This document shows positions 1 to 5,649 of a DNA stretch of 7,587 bases, piece after piece. Source of the DNA: Alphaproteobacteria bacterium (GTDB lineage: Bacteria > Pseudomonadota > Alphaproteobacteria > Rhodobacterales > Rhodobacteraceae). The DNA is taken from contig JAUIBJ010000146.1 in assembly GCA_030428025.1 (NCBI GenBank), forward strand, positions 1 to 7,587, given 5' to 3'. The position numbers were made by a program, and so were the translations under genes. The stretch's first letter is position 1; every line of letters starts with the position of its first letter. The notes beneath the pieces were generated by a model. The model saw only the letters and a program-made list of their open reading frames with translations. It had not been told where the DNA came from and did not search any database.

Positions 1-650
1 GTGGCCTTGATCGCCTTGGCCAGTTTGGCCGCGTCGGGTTTGACCGACAGGAAGTCGAGCAGCCCGCGCATCGCCTTGGCGGGCTTGTCGAGCAGATCCT
101 CGTAACGCACCACATGGCGCGGCAGGCCCGGCGCATTGGTCCATGTCTGGACATGGGTATCCCAGCGGCCCAGGGCGTCGCGGATGCCGGTATCGGTGCC
201 CATCATCGTCTCGGGGTTGGTCATCCGCTCGATCGCCGTGTCGATATCGGCGCTCTGGTGGCGCGCGAAGGAGGGGGCCAGGTCGAACGGGTTGCGCATC
301 ACATAGATGGCGCCCGCCGTCACCTCGGGCGGGATCAGGTGGTGGCCCATGTACTGCACCGCCTGGCAATGGGTCTTTACGAAATGCGTGCCGGGCTTGG
401 AGGCGGCAATGAGGCGCACCGCCTTCTGTCTCACCTGCAGCCATTCGGTGACGCTTTTGGTGGAGAACGGGCGCCCGGCGGCGGCGTCGAAGAAATCCTG
501 TCGTACATCGGCCGTGGTGAAGCGGCGCAGGTTGTTGATGTCGGGCGCCTGCCCCGGCGGCATGAAATAATGCGCCAGCAGGCTGCGCATCCAGGTGTTG
601 CCGGATTTCGGATAGGAGGCCAGCCAGATGATGCGGCGCAGGTTACTCAT
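1..650 (-). CDS. Sulfotransferase, third of a tandem trio (3' end cut by window edge)
   Basis: Probable PAPS-dependent sulfotransferase that moves a sulfuryl group to a hydroxyl or amine of an unknown acceptor; no signal peptide is seen, so cytoplasmic. The reading frame stays open from ATG at 650 to the window edge, giving 216 residues without a stop. The 5'-phosphosulfate loop YPKSGNTW is at residues 13-20, the KTH with the likely catalytic His is at 92-94, and the 3'-phosphate motif has R119 and S127 (RNPFDLAPS). The RYEDLL segment typical of the family follows. By comparison with its two neighbours about 60 residues are missing, including the C-terminal GKSGQW motif. Its ATG lies inside the end of the preceding gene (8-bp overlap, ATGAGTAA), so translation is probably coupled. 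It is the most diverged of the three. Family assignment is firm; substrate unknown. Confidence 0.93.
   Translation of the reverse strand, partial: MSNLRRIIWLASYPKSGNTWMRSLLAHYFMPPGQAPDINNLRRFTTADVRQDFFDAAAGRPFSTKSVTEWLQVRQKAVRLIAASKPGTHFVKTHCQAVQYMGHHLIPPEVTAGAIYVMRNPFDLAPSFARHQSADIDTAIERMTNPETMMGTDTGIRDALGRWDTHVQTWTNAPGLPRHVVRYEDLLDKPAKAMRGLLDFLSVKPDAAKLAKAIKA
591..634 (-). repeat. 44-bp repeat at the 5' end of each sulfotransferase gene (copies also at 1423-1466 and 2259-2302)
   Basis: The stretch encoding the cofactor loop is nearly identical in the three genes. Copies at 591-634 and 1423-1466 differ at 4 of 44 positions; the copy at 2259-2302 differs more. The two closest share a 16-bp identical block (613-628 and 1445-1460). 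The conservation is explained by the P-loop coding constraint plus recent duplication, but it also gives short direct repeats spaced about 830 bp that could recombine. Confidence 0.8.
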
Positions 651-1482
651 CGAGATATCCGTATTTTTTCATGACCTTGCGGTGATCGCGCTTGACCTGC
701 TTGACGATCTTCGGATCGAGTTCGCTTTGCCACTGGCCGCTTTTGCCCTTGGCGAAAAAGCGCTCGTTCTTGGGCGAACTTTCCACGAAACCGCCCTCGC
801 CTTCCTGTTTCGACAACTCGTCGAAGCTGGAAAACCGGATCGCCTTGTCGAGCCGCGCATCCTCGACCGGGACGCCGATATGTTCCAGCAGGCGCGCAAA
901 GCTTTCCCGGGGCGATTCCAGCATGTCCTCGTAGCGCAGGACGAGGACCGGATAGGGCTTTTTGTCCGTCCAGCTTTGCACATGTTCCGACCAGCTTCCC
1001 AGAAACTGGGTGACAGTGCCCCGTTCGGCCGCGTTTGCGTGATCCGACCGCGCGATCGCATTGGCGGTCTCCTGATGGCCCAGACCGTAATGGCGCGCGA
1101 AAGACACAAGCATGTCCAAGGGATTACGCAGAATATACACCGCCGAACGCGTGAACTTTTCCGGGATCAGATCGACCCCGAAAGCCGGCGCGTTGATGTT
1201 GTGAGTCTTGACGAAATTGACATCGGCCTTGTTGGCCACGATCCCCGCCAGCACTCGGTCGCGCAGCGCCAGCGTCTCGTTGTGATCCGCCGGGTTGATC
1301 TGACGGCCGGCGACCATCTGGTACATCTTGGTGATGGAATCACCCATGCCGAAGCGGTGCACCTGATTGATCGGCACAGGTTTTTCGCCATTCACCAGAT
1401 AGTTGGCCAAAAAAATCCTCGTCCATGTGTTGCCCGATTTCGGGTAGGAGGCCAGCCAGACGATGCTCTTCGGTGCGCTCAT
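643..1482 (-). CDS. Sulfotransferase, second of a tandem trio
   Basis: Complete 279-residue sulfotransferase-fold protein, the usual size for a single-domain PAPS-dependent enzyme. Visible motifs: 5'-phosphosulfate loop YPKSGNTW at 13-20, KTH at 92-94 (probable catalytic His94), 3'-phosphate residues R119 and S127 in RNPLDMLVS, RYEDML near 183-188, and KGKSGQW at 245-251, which corresponds to the C-terminal cofactor loop (RKGxxGDW-like) of sulfotransferases. No signal peptide or membrane segment. The start ATG at 1482 overlaps the stop of the upstream gene by 4 bp (ATGA), and there is only a minimal GGA upstream, so coupled translation is likely. The protein is close to its upstream neighbour along its whole length, including near-identical N-termini and the KKYGYL tail, so the two are tandem duplicates. 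Base composition is lower in GC than the genes at the right of the window. Acceptor substrate unknown. Confidence 0.95.
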   Translation of the reverse strand: MSAPKSIVWLASYPKSGNTWTRIFLANYLVNGEKPVPINQVHRFGMGDSITKMYQMVAGRQINPADHNETLALRDRVLAGIVANKADVNFVKTHNINAPAFGVDLIPEKFTRSAVYILRNPLDMLVSFARHYGLGHQETANAIARSDHANAAERGTVTQFLGSWSEHVQSWTDKKPYPVLVLRYEDMLESPRESFARLLEHIGVPVEDARLDKAIRFSSFDELSKQEGEGGFVESSPKNERFFAKGKSGQWQSELDPKIVKQVKRDHRKVMKKYGYLDE

Positions 1483-2312
1483 TCAAGATATCCGTACTTC
1501 TTCATCAGCTTGCGATGCTGTCTACGTATCGTTTTCGCCAGTTCGGGTGCAAGTTCGGTTTCCCACTGGCCGCTCTTGCCGGAGGCGAAGAACCTCTCGC
1601 TGCGCTCCGAGCTTTCCTTGAAACCGTCCTGCGCTTCCTGTTGCGACACCTCTTCGAAACTTGAATAGCGCACCGCCTTGTCGAGCCGCCCCTCATCCAC
1701 CGGCAACCCCACCTGGTGCAGCATTTTCCTGAAACTTTCCCGCGGGTTGGCCAGCATGTCCTCGTAGCGGAGCACCGCTACCGGAAAGCGCCGTTCGCCA
1801 GACCAGCTGGAGACGTGATCGCTCCACGAGCCCAGATACTGCGTCACCTGCTTGTCGGTGGACCCGATCACGTGGTCGCGGCGGCCCATCGAGCCGACCG
1901 CCTGTTCGTGGCTCGTGCCGAAATGCCGCGCGACCGAAAGCGCCACGTCAAGCGGGTTTCGCAGGATGTAGACCGCAGCATGAGTCAGTTGCGGCGGGAT
2001 CAGTTCGGCCCCGAAGGCCTGCGTGTTGGCATTGTGCGTCTTGACGAAATTGAAGCTGGCGCCGTTGCCGTTGATCGCGCTCAGCAGGCGCCCGCGCAGC
2101 GCCAGAACCACCCGCTTGTCGCCCAGATCCACGGGCCGGCCGCCCGCCGCCTTGCGGTAAAGACCCACCGCGGCGTCGCCGAAGCCGAACCTGTCCGCCG
2201 CGTTGATCGACAGCGGTTTGTCTTCGTTGGCGAAATAATTGGCCAGAAAGATCCGCGTCCACGTATTGCCCGACTTGGGGTAAGACGCCAGCCAGACAAT
2301 GCTCTTCCTCAT
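1479..2312 (-). CDS. Sulfotransferase, first of a tandem trio
   Basis: Complete 277-residue PAPS-dependent sulfotransferase. Motifs: YPKSGNTW at 11-18, KTH at 91-93, R118 and S126 in RNPLDVALS, RYEDML near 182-187, GKSGQW at 245-250, and the tail KKYGYLE. The start chosen is ATG at 2312, because alignment with the next gene begins at this point (KSIVWLASYPK). An in-frame ATG at 2354 would add 14 residues with no counterpart in the paralogues and would begin inside a dyad close to the terminator hairpin. A GAGG-type ribosome site lies upstream but is not strong. The gene starts about 59 nt after the hairpin that ends the porin gene, so it is transcribed either by read-through or from a weak promoter in that gap. 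It leads the trio and overlaps the next gene by 4 bp. Substrate unknown. Confidence 0.94.
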   Translation of the reverse strand: MRKSIVWLASYPKSGNTWTRIFLANYFANEDKPLSINAADRFGFGDAAVGLYRKAAGGRPVDLGDKRVVLALRGRLLSAINGNGASFNFVKTHNANTQAFGAELIPPQLTHAAVYILRNPLDVALSVARHFGTSHEQAVGSMGRRDHVIGSTDKQVTQYLGSWSDHVSSWSGERRFPVAVLRYEDMLANPRESFRKMLHQVGLPVDEGRLDKAVRYSSFEEVSQQEAQDGFKESSERSERFFASGKSGQWETELAPELAKTIRRQHRKLMKKYGYLE

Positions 2313-2344
2313 CGCGGTCCGCCCGTCCCTCGCTTTTCTTCCAG

Positions 2345-2362
2345 TTGCGCCCACGCGCGCAA
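2345..2362. promoter_or_regulatory. 18-bp dyad TTGCGC-N6-GCGCAA before the sulfotransferase trio
   Basis: A perfect 6-bp inverted repeat with a 6-nt centre lies between the porin terminator and the start of the first sulfotransferase gene. It could be an operator for the trio or a second hairpin of a bipartite terminator. No clear -35/-10 pair is visible around it. The region has high GC, so chance is possible. Confidence 0.3.
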
Positions 2363-2370
2363 ATAGCGAA

Positions 2371-2394
2371 GCGGGGGGACTTTCATCCCCCCGC
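2371..2394 (-). terminator. Hairpin terminator after the porin gene
   Basis: A perfect 9-bp GC-rich stem (GCGGGGGGA pairing with TCCCCCCGC) has a 6-nt loop and lies 24 nt beyond the porin stop codon. On the minus strand it is followed by TTCGCTATTT, a weak T-rich tail instead of a full U-run. It most likely ends or attenuates the abundant porin transcript and separates it from the sulfotransferases. Confidence 0.75.
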
Positions 2395-2418
2395 CCGCAT
2401 TGATGAACCGTGAAGCTA

Positions 2419-3633
2419 TTAGAAGCTCAGGTTGATCGCGGTACCCAGCAGGGTGCCTTCGACTTCCTTACCCGGCAGGATCAGGCCGATGACACCGCCC
2501 TTGGCGTCGCGGCTTTCGTGGACCACGTAGATATCCCAGTCAACGCCCGGTCCAAGCGTCCGGCTTGCGCCGATACGATAGGCTTCACGCTCGGTCTTGG
2601 CACCAGGGATGGCAACACCGGCTGCGACCAGATCGGTGTCCGACTGGTAGGTCAGAGCTTCAAACGACCACGGACCAGCGGCATCGTAGGTGACACCGAA
2701 GCTCCAGCCTTCCGAGTCACCGAAGCCGATGGCGGTGGTGACGAGGAATTCGTCGTTGTTGTTTTCGGAGTAGCTACCGCCAACAGTGATGTTGTTGAAG
2801 CCAACCTGGAAGCCGATACCCCAGGTTTCAAAGTCCGAACCCAGCAGCGACGGCGTGTCGCCGGTACCCCAACGAGCGGCCAGGGTGACGTCGGTCGACC
2901 CGAAGCTGTTGGAGTAGTTGATGCCGATGTCGAAGATGTCCGACAGAACGGCGGCTTTGTTCACGCTGAAGCTCGATGCGGCGTTGACGACGCCCTGAGG
3001 CGCATACGACACACCGATGGTCAGGCCGTTGAAGTCCGGCGTGTAGTAGGTGATACGCTGAACGTCGTTGTTGCCGCCAACTTCCGTGTAGGACGACAGA
3101 CCGGCCTGACGGAACGGCAGCGCGGTCAGGGCGACCGGAGTACCGAAACCGGCAGCGGACGAGTAGACGATGTCAACACCGGTGTAGGGGATGAAGGCCG
3201 AGGTCGACGGCGAGTTGATCCACATCGAGGTCACGCCGGGGGCGCCAACCATCGACTTGTAACCAGCCGAGTTCTCGGAACCGATGTCCAGGGTACCGAA
3301 GGTGTCGCTCGAGATCGTCATGTAGGTTTCGTCGACTTCGGCGAAACCGGTGTTCTCGCCCTCGAACTGGACGTTGATACCGAAGGTCATCCCGTTGTCG
3401 AGCGTGATGCTCGGCGAGAAGATGATTTCGGTGGTCGAGTGGATGTCGAGGCCATCACCTTCCCACGACGGCGACGCAATACCGAGAACAGTAGTGATGT
3501 TGTCGGAGATGTCACCGAACGCCACGTGCTGGCTCATGAAGCCGCCCCAGTCCAGATTCCAGTCCTGGGCTGCTGCCGGCGCAGCTGCGACGCCAAGAGC
3601 AATCGCGCTGGTGCAGAGAAGTTGCTTTTTCAA
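2419..3633 (-). CDS. Major outer-membrane porin (gram-negative porin, 16-stranded type)
   Basis: General diffusion porin of the alphaproteobacterial Porin_4-like family; forms a beta-barrel in the outer membrane. The chosen start is TTG at 3633, giving 404 residues: it follows a perfect AGGAGG with 7-nt spacing and gives a clean signal peptide (MKKQLL basic end, hydrophobic core, APAAA with cleavage after about residue 22, mature end QDWNLDWGG). The ATG at 3678 would add 15 residues ahead of the signal peptide and overlap the ribosome site. The mature part is rich in Gly, aromatic and alternating polar/hydrophobic residues, as in beta-strands, and ends in Phe (INLSF), the usual outer-membrane assembly signal. 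Base use is more moderate in GC than the neighbours and looks biased to favoured codons, fitting high expression. It has its own promoter region and a terminator, so it is probably monocistronic. Solute preference is unknown. Confidence 0.93.
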   Translation of the reverse strand: MKKQLLCTSAIALGVAAAPAAAQDWNLDWGGFMSQHVAFGDISDNITTVLGIASPSWEGDGLDIHSTTEIIFSPSITLDNGMTFGINVQFEGENTGFAEVDETYMTISSDTFGTLDIGSENSAGYKSMVGAPGVTSMWINSPSTSAFIPYTGVDIVYSSAAGFGTPVALTALPFRQAGLSSYTEVGGNNDVQRITYYTPDFNGLTIGVSYAPQGVVNAASSFSVNKAAVLSDIFDIGINYSNSFGSTDVTLAARWGTGDTPSLLGSDFETWGIGFQVGFNNITVGGSYSENNNDEFLVTTAIGFGDSEGWSFGVTYDAAGPWSFEALTYQSDTDLVAAGVAIPGAKTEREAYRIGASRTLGPGVDWDIYVVHESRDAKGGVIGLILPGKEVEGTLLGTAINLSF

Positions 3634-3646
3634 GGTTGTCCCTCCT
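3634..3646 (-). promoter_or_regulatory. Strong ribosome binding site that fixes the TTG start of the porin
   Basis: AGGAGG at 3646-3641 followed by 7 nt (GACAACC) and TTG at 3633. This full anti-Shine-Dalgarno match at ideal spacing decides for TTG over the in-frame ATGs at 3678 and 3666, both of which lie upstream of it. Confidence 0.85.
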
Positions 3647-3703
3647 AGTAAGCAGGAAAGTTTCATGTTCCACCGCACCAGAACTTGGACACGGCTTGAT
3701 GAT

Positions 3704-3733
3704 GGAATGGGCCAAATACCCCTCGGGTGTCAA
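3704..3733 (-). promoter_or_regulatory. Probable porin promoter (perfect -35, weak -10)
   Basis: A perfect TTGACA at 3733-3728 is followed, after 17-18 nt, by CCATTC/CATTCC, a poor -10 match; a weak -10 is common in GC-rich alphaproteobacteria. It would give an untranslated leader of roughly 60 nt before the porin TTG. Only the -35 hexamer is convincing. Confidence 0.5.
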
Positions 3734-3769
3734 CGCGAGCCCCCCCGCCCACGCGGTTGTTGCCCGGGT

Positions 3770-3800
3770 TGTGACGTATAAATCACACACTTGCGTCACA
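3770..3800. promoter_or_regulatory. Inverted repeat TGTGACG-N17-CGTCACA upstream of the porin promoter
   Basis: Two perfect 7-bp half-sites face each other across 17 bp. A third TCACA at 3783-3787 pairs with the first half-site as TGTGA-N8-TCACA. It lies about 37-67 bp upstream of the -35 hexamer, where activators usually bind. The half-site resembles CRP/FNR-family TGTGA, but the spacing is not the standard N6, so the regulator cannot be named. Confidence 0.45.
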
Positions 3801-3914
3801 CCCGGCACGAAAAGGTCTGTTTTCCCGGTCAGACGCCAATTTTTGCTGACGCTGGCGCCTTGTGGGTGGCTGTCCCCGGGGCGCCGCAGGCGGGGGATTC
3901 GGGCCATGCTTTCC

Positions 3915-3926
3915 CCTTCCGGAAGG
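3915..3926. repeat. 12-bp perfect palindrome CCTTCCGGAAGG
   Basis: A loopless palindrome sits just past the pcaB hairpin, in the 337-nt gap between pcaB and the porin. It could be part of the 3' end structure or a dimer-binding site. The rest of the gap (3801-3914) shows no gene. Confidence 0.3.
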
Positions 3927-3928
3927 CA

Positions 3929-3962
3929 CCGGCGGCGGGGCCGGAGCCGGAACCGCCGCCGG
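3929..3962 (-). terminator. GC hairpin just after pcaB, possible terminator
   Basis: A perfect 10-bp stem (CCGGCGGCGG with CCGCCGCCGG) encloses a 14-nt GC-rich loop and starts 8 nt after the pcaB stop. No T-run follows, so it may end transcription with Rho help or protect the 3' end of the mRNA. Position directly behind the gene supports a 3'-end role. Confidence 0.5.
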
Positions 3963-3970
3963 CGGGCGAG

Positions 3971-5038
3971 TCAGCCGCCGGAGGCCCCTTCGCCCAGCGC
4001 CTCGACCGCCTCCAGAAGCGCCGCGGCCCGGCCCAGCGCGGCCCCCGTGGCGATCAGCATCGGCGGCAGGATCAGCCATTCCAGCGTCCAGGCCGCGCCG
4101 GAACGTTCCTGTTCATGCTCCAGCGCAAGATGCAATCCCGACAGCTGCACCGCATTGAATCGCGCCAGCGACATCAGGATTTCCGCGCCGACGGGATTGA
4201 CCTTGTGGGCCATGGCCGAGGACGCCCCGCCGCCGGCAAGCCGCGCCGTGCCCACCCCCTGCTGGGCCATCAGCGCCAGATCGTGACCCATCTTTCCAAG
4301 GCTTCCGGTCACCATCGACAGCCACCCGCCCAGTTCGGCCAGCGCGCTGCGGTCGGTGTGCCAGGCGGTCCCCGGCGCGTCCAGCCCCAGTTCTGCGGCC
4401 ATGGTGCGGGCGATGGCGTCGGCCCCCTCGCCGAAGCTGCCCCGCGTCCCCACCGGGCCGCCCAGCTGCAGCAGCAGCAGCCGTGGCCGAAGCGCGTCGA
4501 GCCGGGCACGTTGCGCAACAAGCGGGCGGGACCAAAGCGCGATCCGGTCGCGCATGGCGACCGGCAGTGCGGCCTGCATCCGGGTCCGGGCCATCAGGGG
4601 GGCCGCGCCGAAGCGCGCCTCCAGCGCGTCGAGCTGTTCGCCCAGCCCGCCGAGCCGCGCCTCAAACAGCACAAGCAGATCCTTGAGGGCCAGAACGAGC
4701 CCCGTATCCATCACGTCCTGCGAGGTCAGCCCGGCATGAAGCGCCTTGTGCAGCCGCGGCGGCAGCGCCGCCTTCAGCTGGCGGACGAGCGGGGGCACGG
4801 GCATGCCATCCCGCGCGGCCTCCTGCGCCAGACGCGCGCGGTCAGGGACGAATTCCGCGATGGCTTCTGCCGTCTCCTCGGCCAAGGCCTCGGGCACCTG
4901 ACCCGTGCGGCCCAGCGCCCGCGCATAGGCCGCCTCGACGCGCAGCATGTCGTCCAGCGCCCGCGCCTCCGAGAGCCGGGCGGCCACTTCCGCGTCACCC
5001 GCCACAGCCTCCAGCCAGCCCGAGAATGCGCCGGTCAT
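3971..5038 (-). CDS. pcaB: 3-carboxy-cis,cis-muconate cycloisomerase, short alphaproteobacterial form
   Basis: Closes the ring of 3-carboxy-cis,cis-muconate to 4-carboxymuconolactone in the protocatechuate branch of the beta-ketoadipate pathway; soluble homotetramer in the fumarase/aspartase superfamily. From ATG at 5038 it has 355 residues; GTG two codons upstream (5044) is an equally possible start and neither has a good ribosome site. Seen in order: HAGLTSQDVMDTG near 101-113 (superfamily region 1), ARTRMQAALP near 150-159, the mobile signature loop GGGASSAMAHKVNPV near 269-283 with the catalytic-type Ser pair, and HEQERSGAAWTLEW near 308-321, typical of PcaB. The usual Pro in the MPxKxNP signature is Ala here. 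It is about 90 residues shorter than pseudomonad PcaB, lacking the C-terminal domain, as I recall for related alphaproteobacteria. pcaC lies upstream on the same strand after 180 nt; adenylosuccinate lyase is unlikely given the HEQER segment. Confidence 0.88.
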   Translation of the reverse strand: MTGAFSGWLEAVAGDAEVAARLSEARALDDMLRVEAAYARALGRTGQVPEALAEETAEAIAEFVPDRARLAQEAARDGMPVPPLVRQLKAALPPRLHKALHAGLTSQDVMDTGLVLALKDLLVLFEARLGGLGEQLDALEARFGAAPLMARTRMQAALPVAMRDRIALWSRPLVAQRARLDALRPRLLLLQLGGPVGTRGSFGEGADAIARTMAAELGLDAPGTAWHTDRSALAELGGWLSMVTGSLGKMGHDLALMAQQGVGTARLAGGGASSAMAHKVNPVGAEILMSLARFNAVQLSGLHLALEHEQERSGAAWTLEWLILPPMLIATGAALGRAAALLEAVEALGEGASGG

Positions 5039-5086
5039 GTCCACCGCCCGCGGCCGGCAGGCAAAGCCGGGACTCGGCCGCTTTTC

Positions 5087-5107
5087 ATATGTGAATCAAA
5101 AGCATAT
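5087..5107. promoter_or_regulatory. ATATG-N11-CATAT dyad, candidate operator in the pcaC-pcaB gap
   Basis: An AT-rich 21-bp inverted repeat stands out in the GC-rich 187-nt space (5039-5225) between pcaC and pcaB, about 50 bp upstream of pcaB. An interrupted dyad of this size resembles LysR- or IclR-type sites, the families that control pca genes. No recognised PcaQ consensus is seen. Nothing else convincing is in the gap beyond short GC inverted repeats near 5050-5080. Confidence 0.35.
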
Positions 5108-5225
5108 CCGGGAAAGCGCATCGCCCCTTCTCCCTTCTCGCAGCCGGCCCCGCCGGACCGCCCGGGACCAGCGGCCATCAACCATCCCGGCAAACAAGAC
5201 GGCCCGCCACGGCATACGAGCGGCG

Positions 5226-5615
5226 TCAGAGGCCACCTTCCTCCAGCACCTTCTTCGCAGCCCGGAAACATTCCAGCCCCTGCGGCACCCCGCAATAGAT
5301 CGCCACGACGTGGATGATCGCCCGGATCTCTTCCTTGGTGACGCCGTTGTTGAGCGCGCCCCGGCAGTGGATTTCCCATTCGTGCATCTTGCCCAGCGCG
5401 CCGATCATGGCGAGATTCATCATCGACCGGGTCCTGGGGTCGATCACGTCGTCGCCCCAGCCGAAGCCCCAGCACCAGGCGGTCATCGCCTCCTGAAAGG
5501 GCCGGGTGAAGTCGTCCGCCGCGGCCAGGTTCTTTTCCACATACTCGGCCCCCAGCGTGGCCTTGCGCTGCTCCAGCCCTTTCAGGAACAGGTCTTCGTT
5601 GAACAAATCCGCCAT
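5226..5615 (-). CDS. pcaC: 4-carboxymuconolactone decarboxylase (PcaC type)
   Basis: Decarboxylates 4-carboxymuconolactone to beta-ketoadipate enol-lactone, the step after PcaB; small soluble all-helical protein of the CMD/AhpD-like fold that forms oligomers. The 129-residue length matches PcaC. The core motif HEWEIHCRGALNNGVTKEE at 78-96 followed by IIHVVAIYCGVPQG near 100-113 is that of the family. The CxxC pair of peroxidase-type AhpD is absent, which favours the decarboxylase. Start ATG at 5615 is preceded by AGAGGAG a few bases upstream; the open frame running further up to 5798 lies inside ppk2 and is rejected. It begins 34 nt after the ppk2 stop, so the two are likely cotranscribed. 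Because pcaHG and pcaD are not here, a paralogous decarboxylase with another substrate is possible, but pcaB next door supports PcaC. Confidence 0.85.
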   Translation of the reverse strand: MADLFNEDLFLKGLEQRKATLGAEYVEKNLAAADDFTRPFQEAMTAWCWGFGWGDDVIDPRTRSMMNLAMIGALGKMHEWEIHCRGALNNGVTKEEIRAIIHVVAIYCGVPQGLECFRAAKKVLEEGGL

Positions 5616-5649
5616 GATCTCCTCTTGCGTTGGCTGGCCCGGATGTCCG

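Noticed and set aside
628..1668. Long plus-strand open frame of 346 codons antisense to two sulfotransferases
   Set aside because: It mirrors the real genes, has no recognisable domain, no ribosome site, and arises from codon bias of the minus-strand genes.
2313..2354. ATG at 2354 as start of the first sulfotransferase
   Set aside because: It would add 14 residues not shared by the paralogues and start inside the dyad next to the terminator.
2410..3648. Plus-strand open frame of 412 codons opposite the porin
   Set aside because: Exact antisense shadow of a porin with signal peptide and terminal Phe; its product is low-complexity Gly/Asp/Arg/Val-rich.
3512..3907. Minus-strand 131-codon frame across the porin upstream region
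   Set aside because: It overlaps the porin 5' end, the promoter and the ribosome site, has no motif, and its downstream part is out of frame with the porin.
3791..5317. Plus-strand open frame of 508 codons opposite pcaB
   Set aside because: GC-rich antisense frame, rich in Pro, Arg, Gln and Gly, spanning gene and intergenic DNA without family motifs; pcaB on the other strand is well supported.
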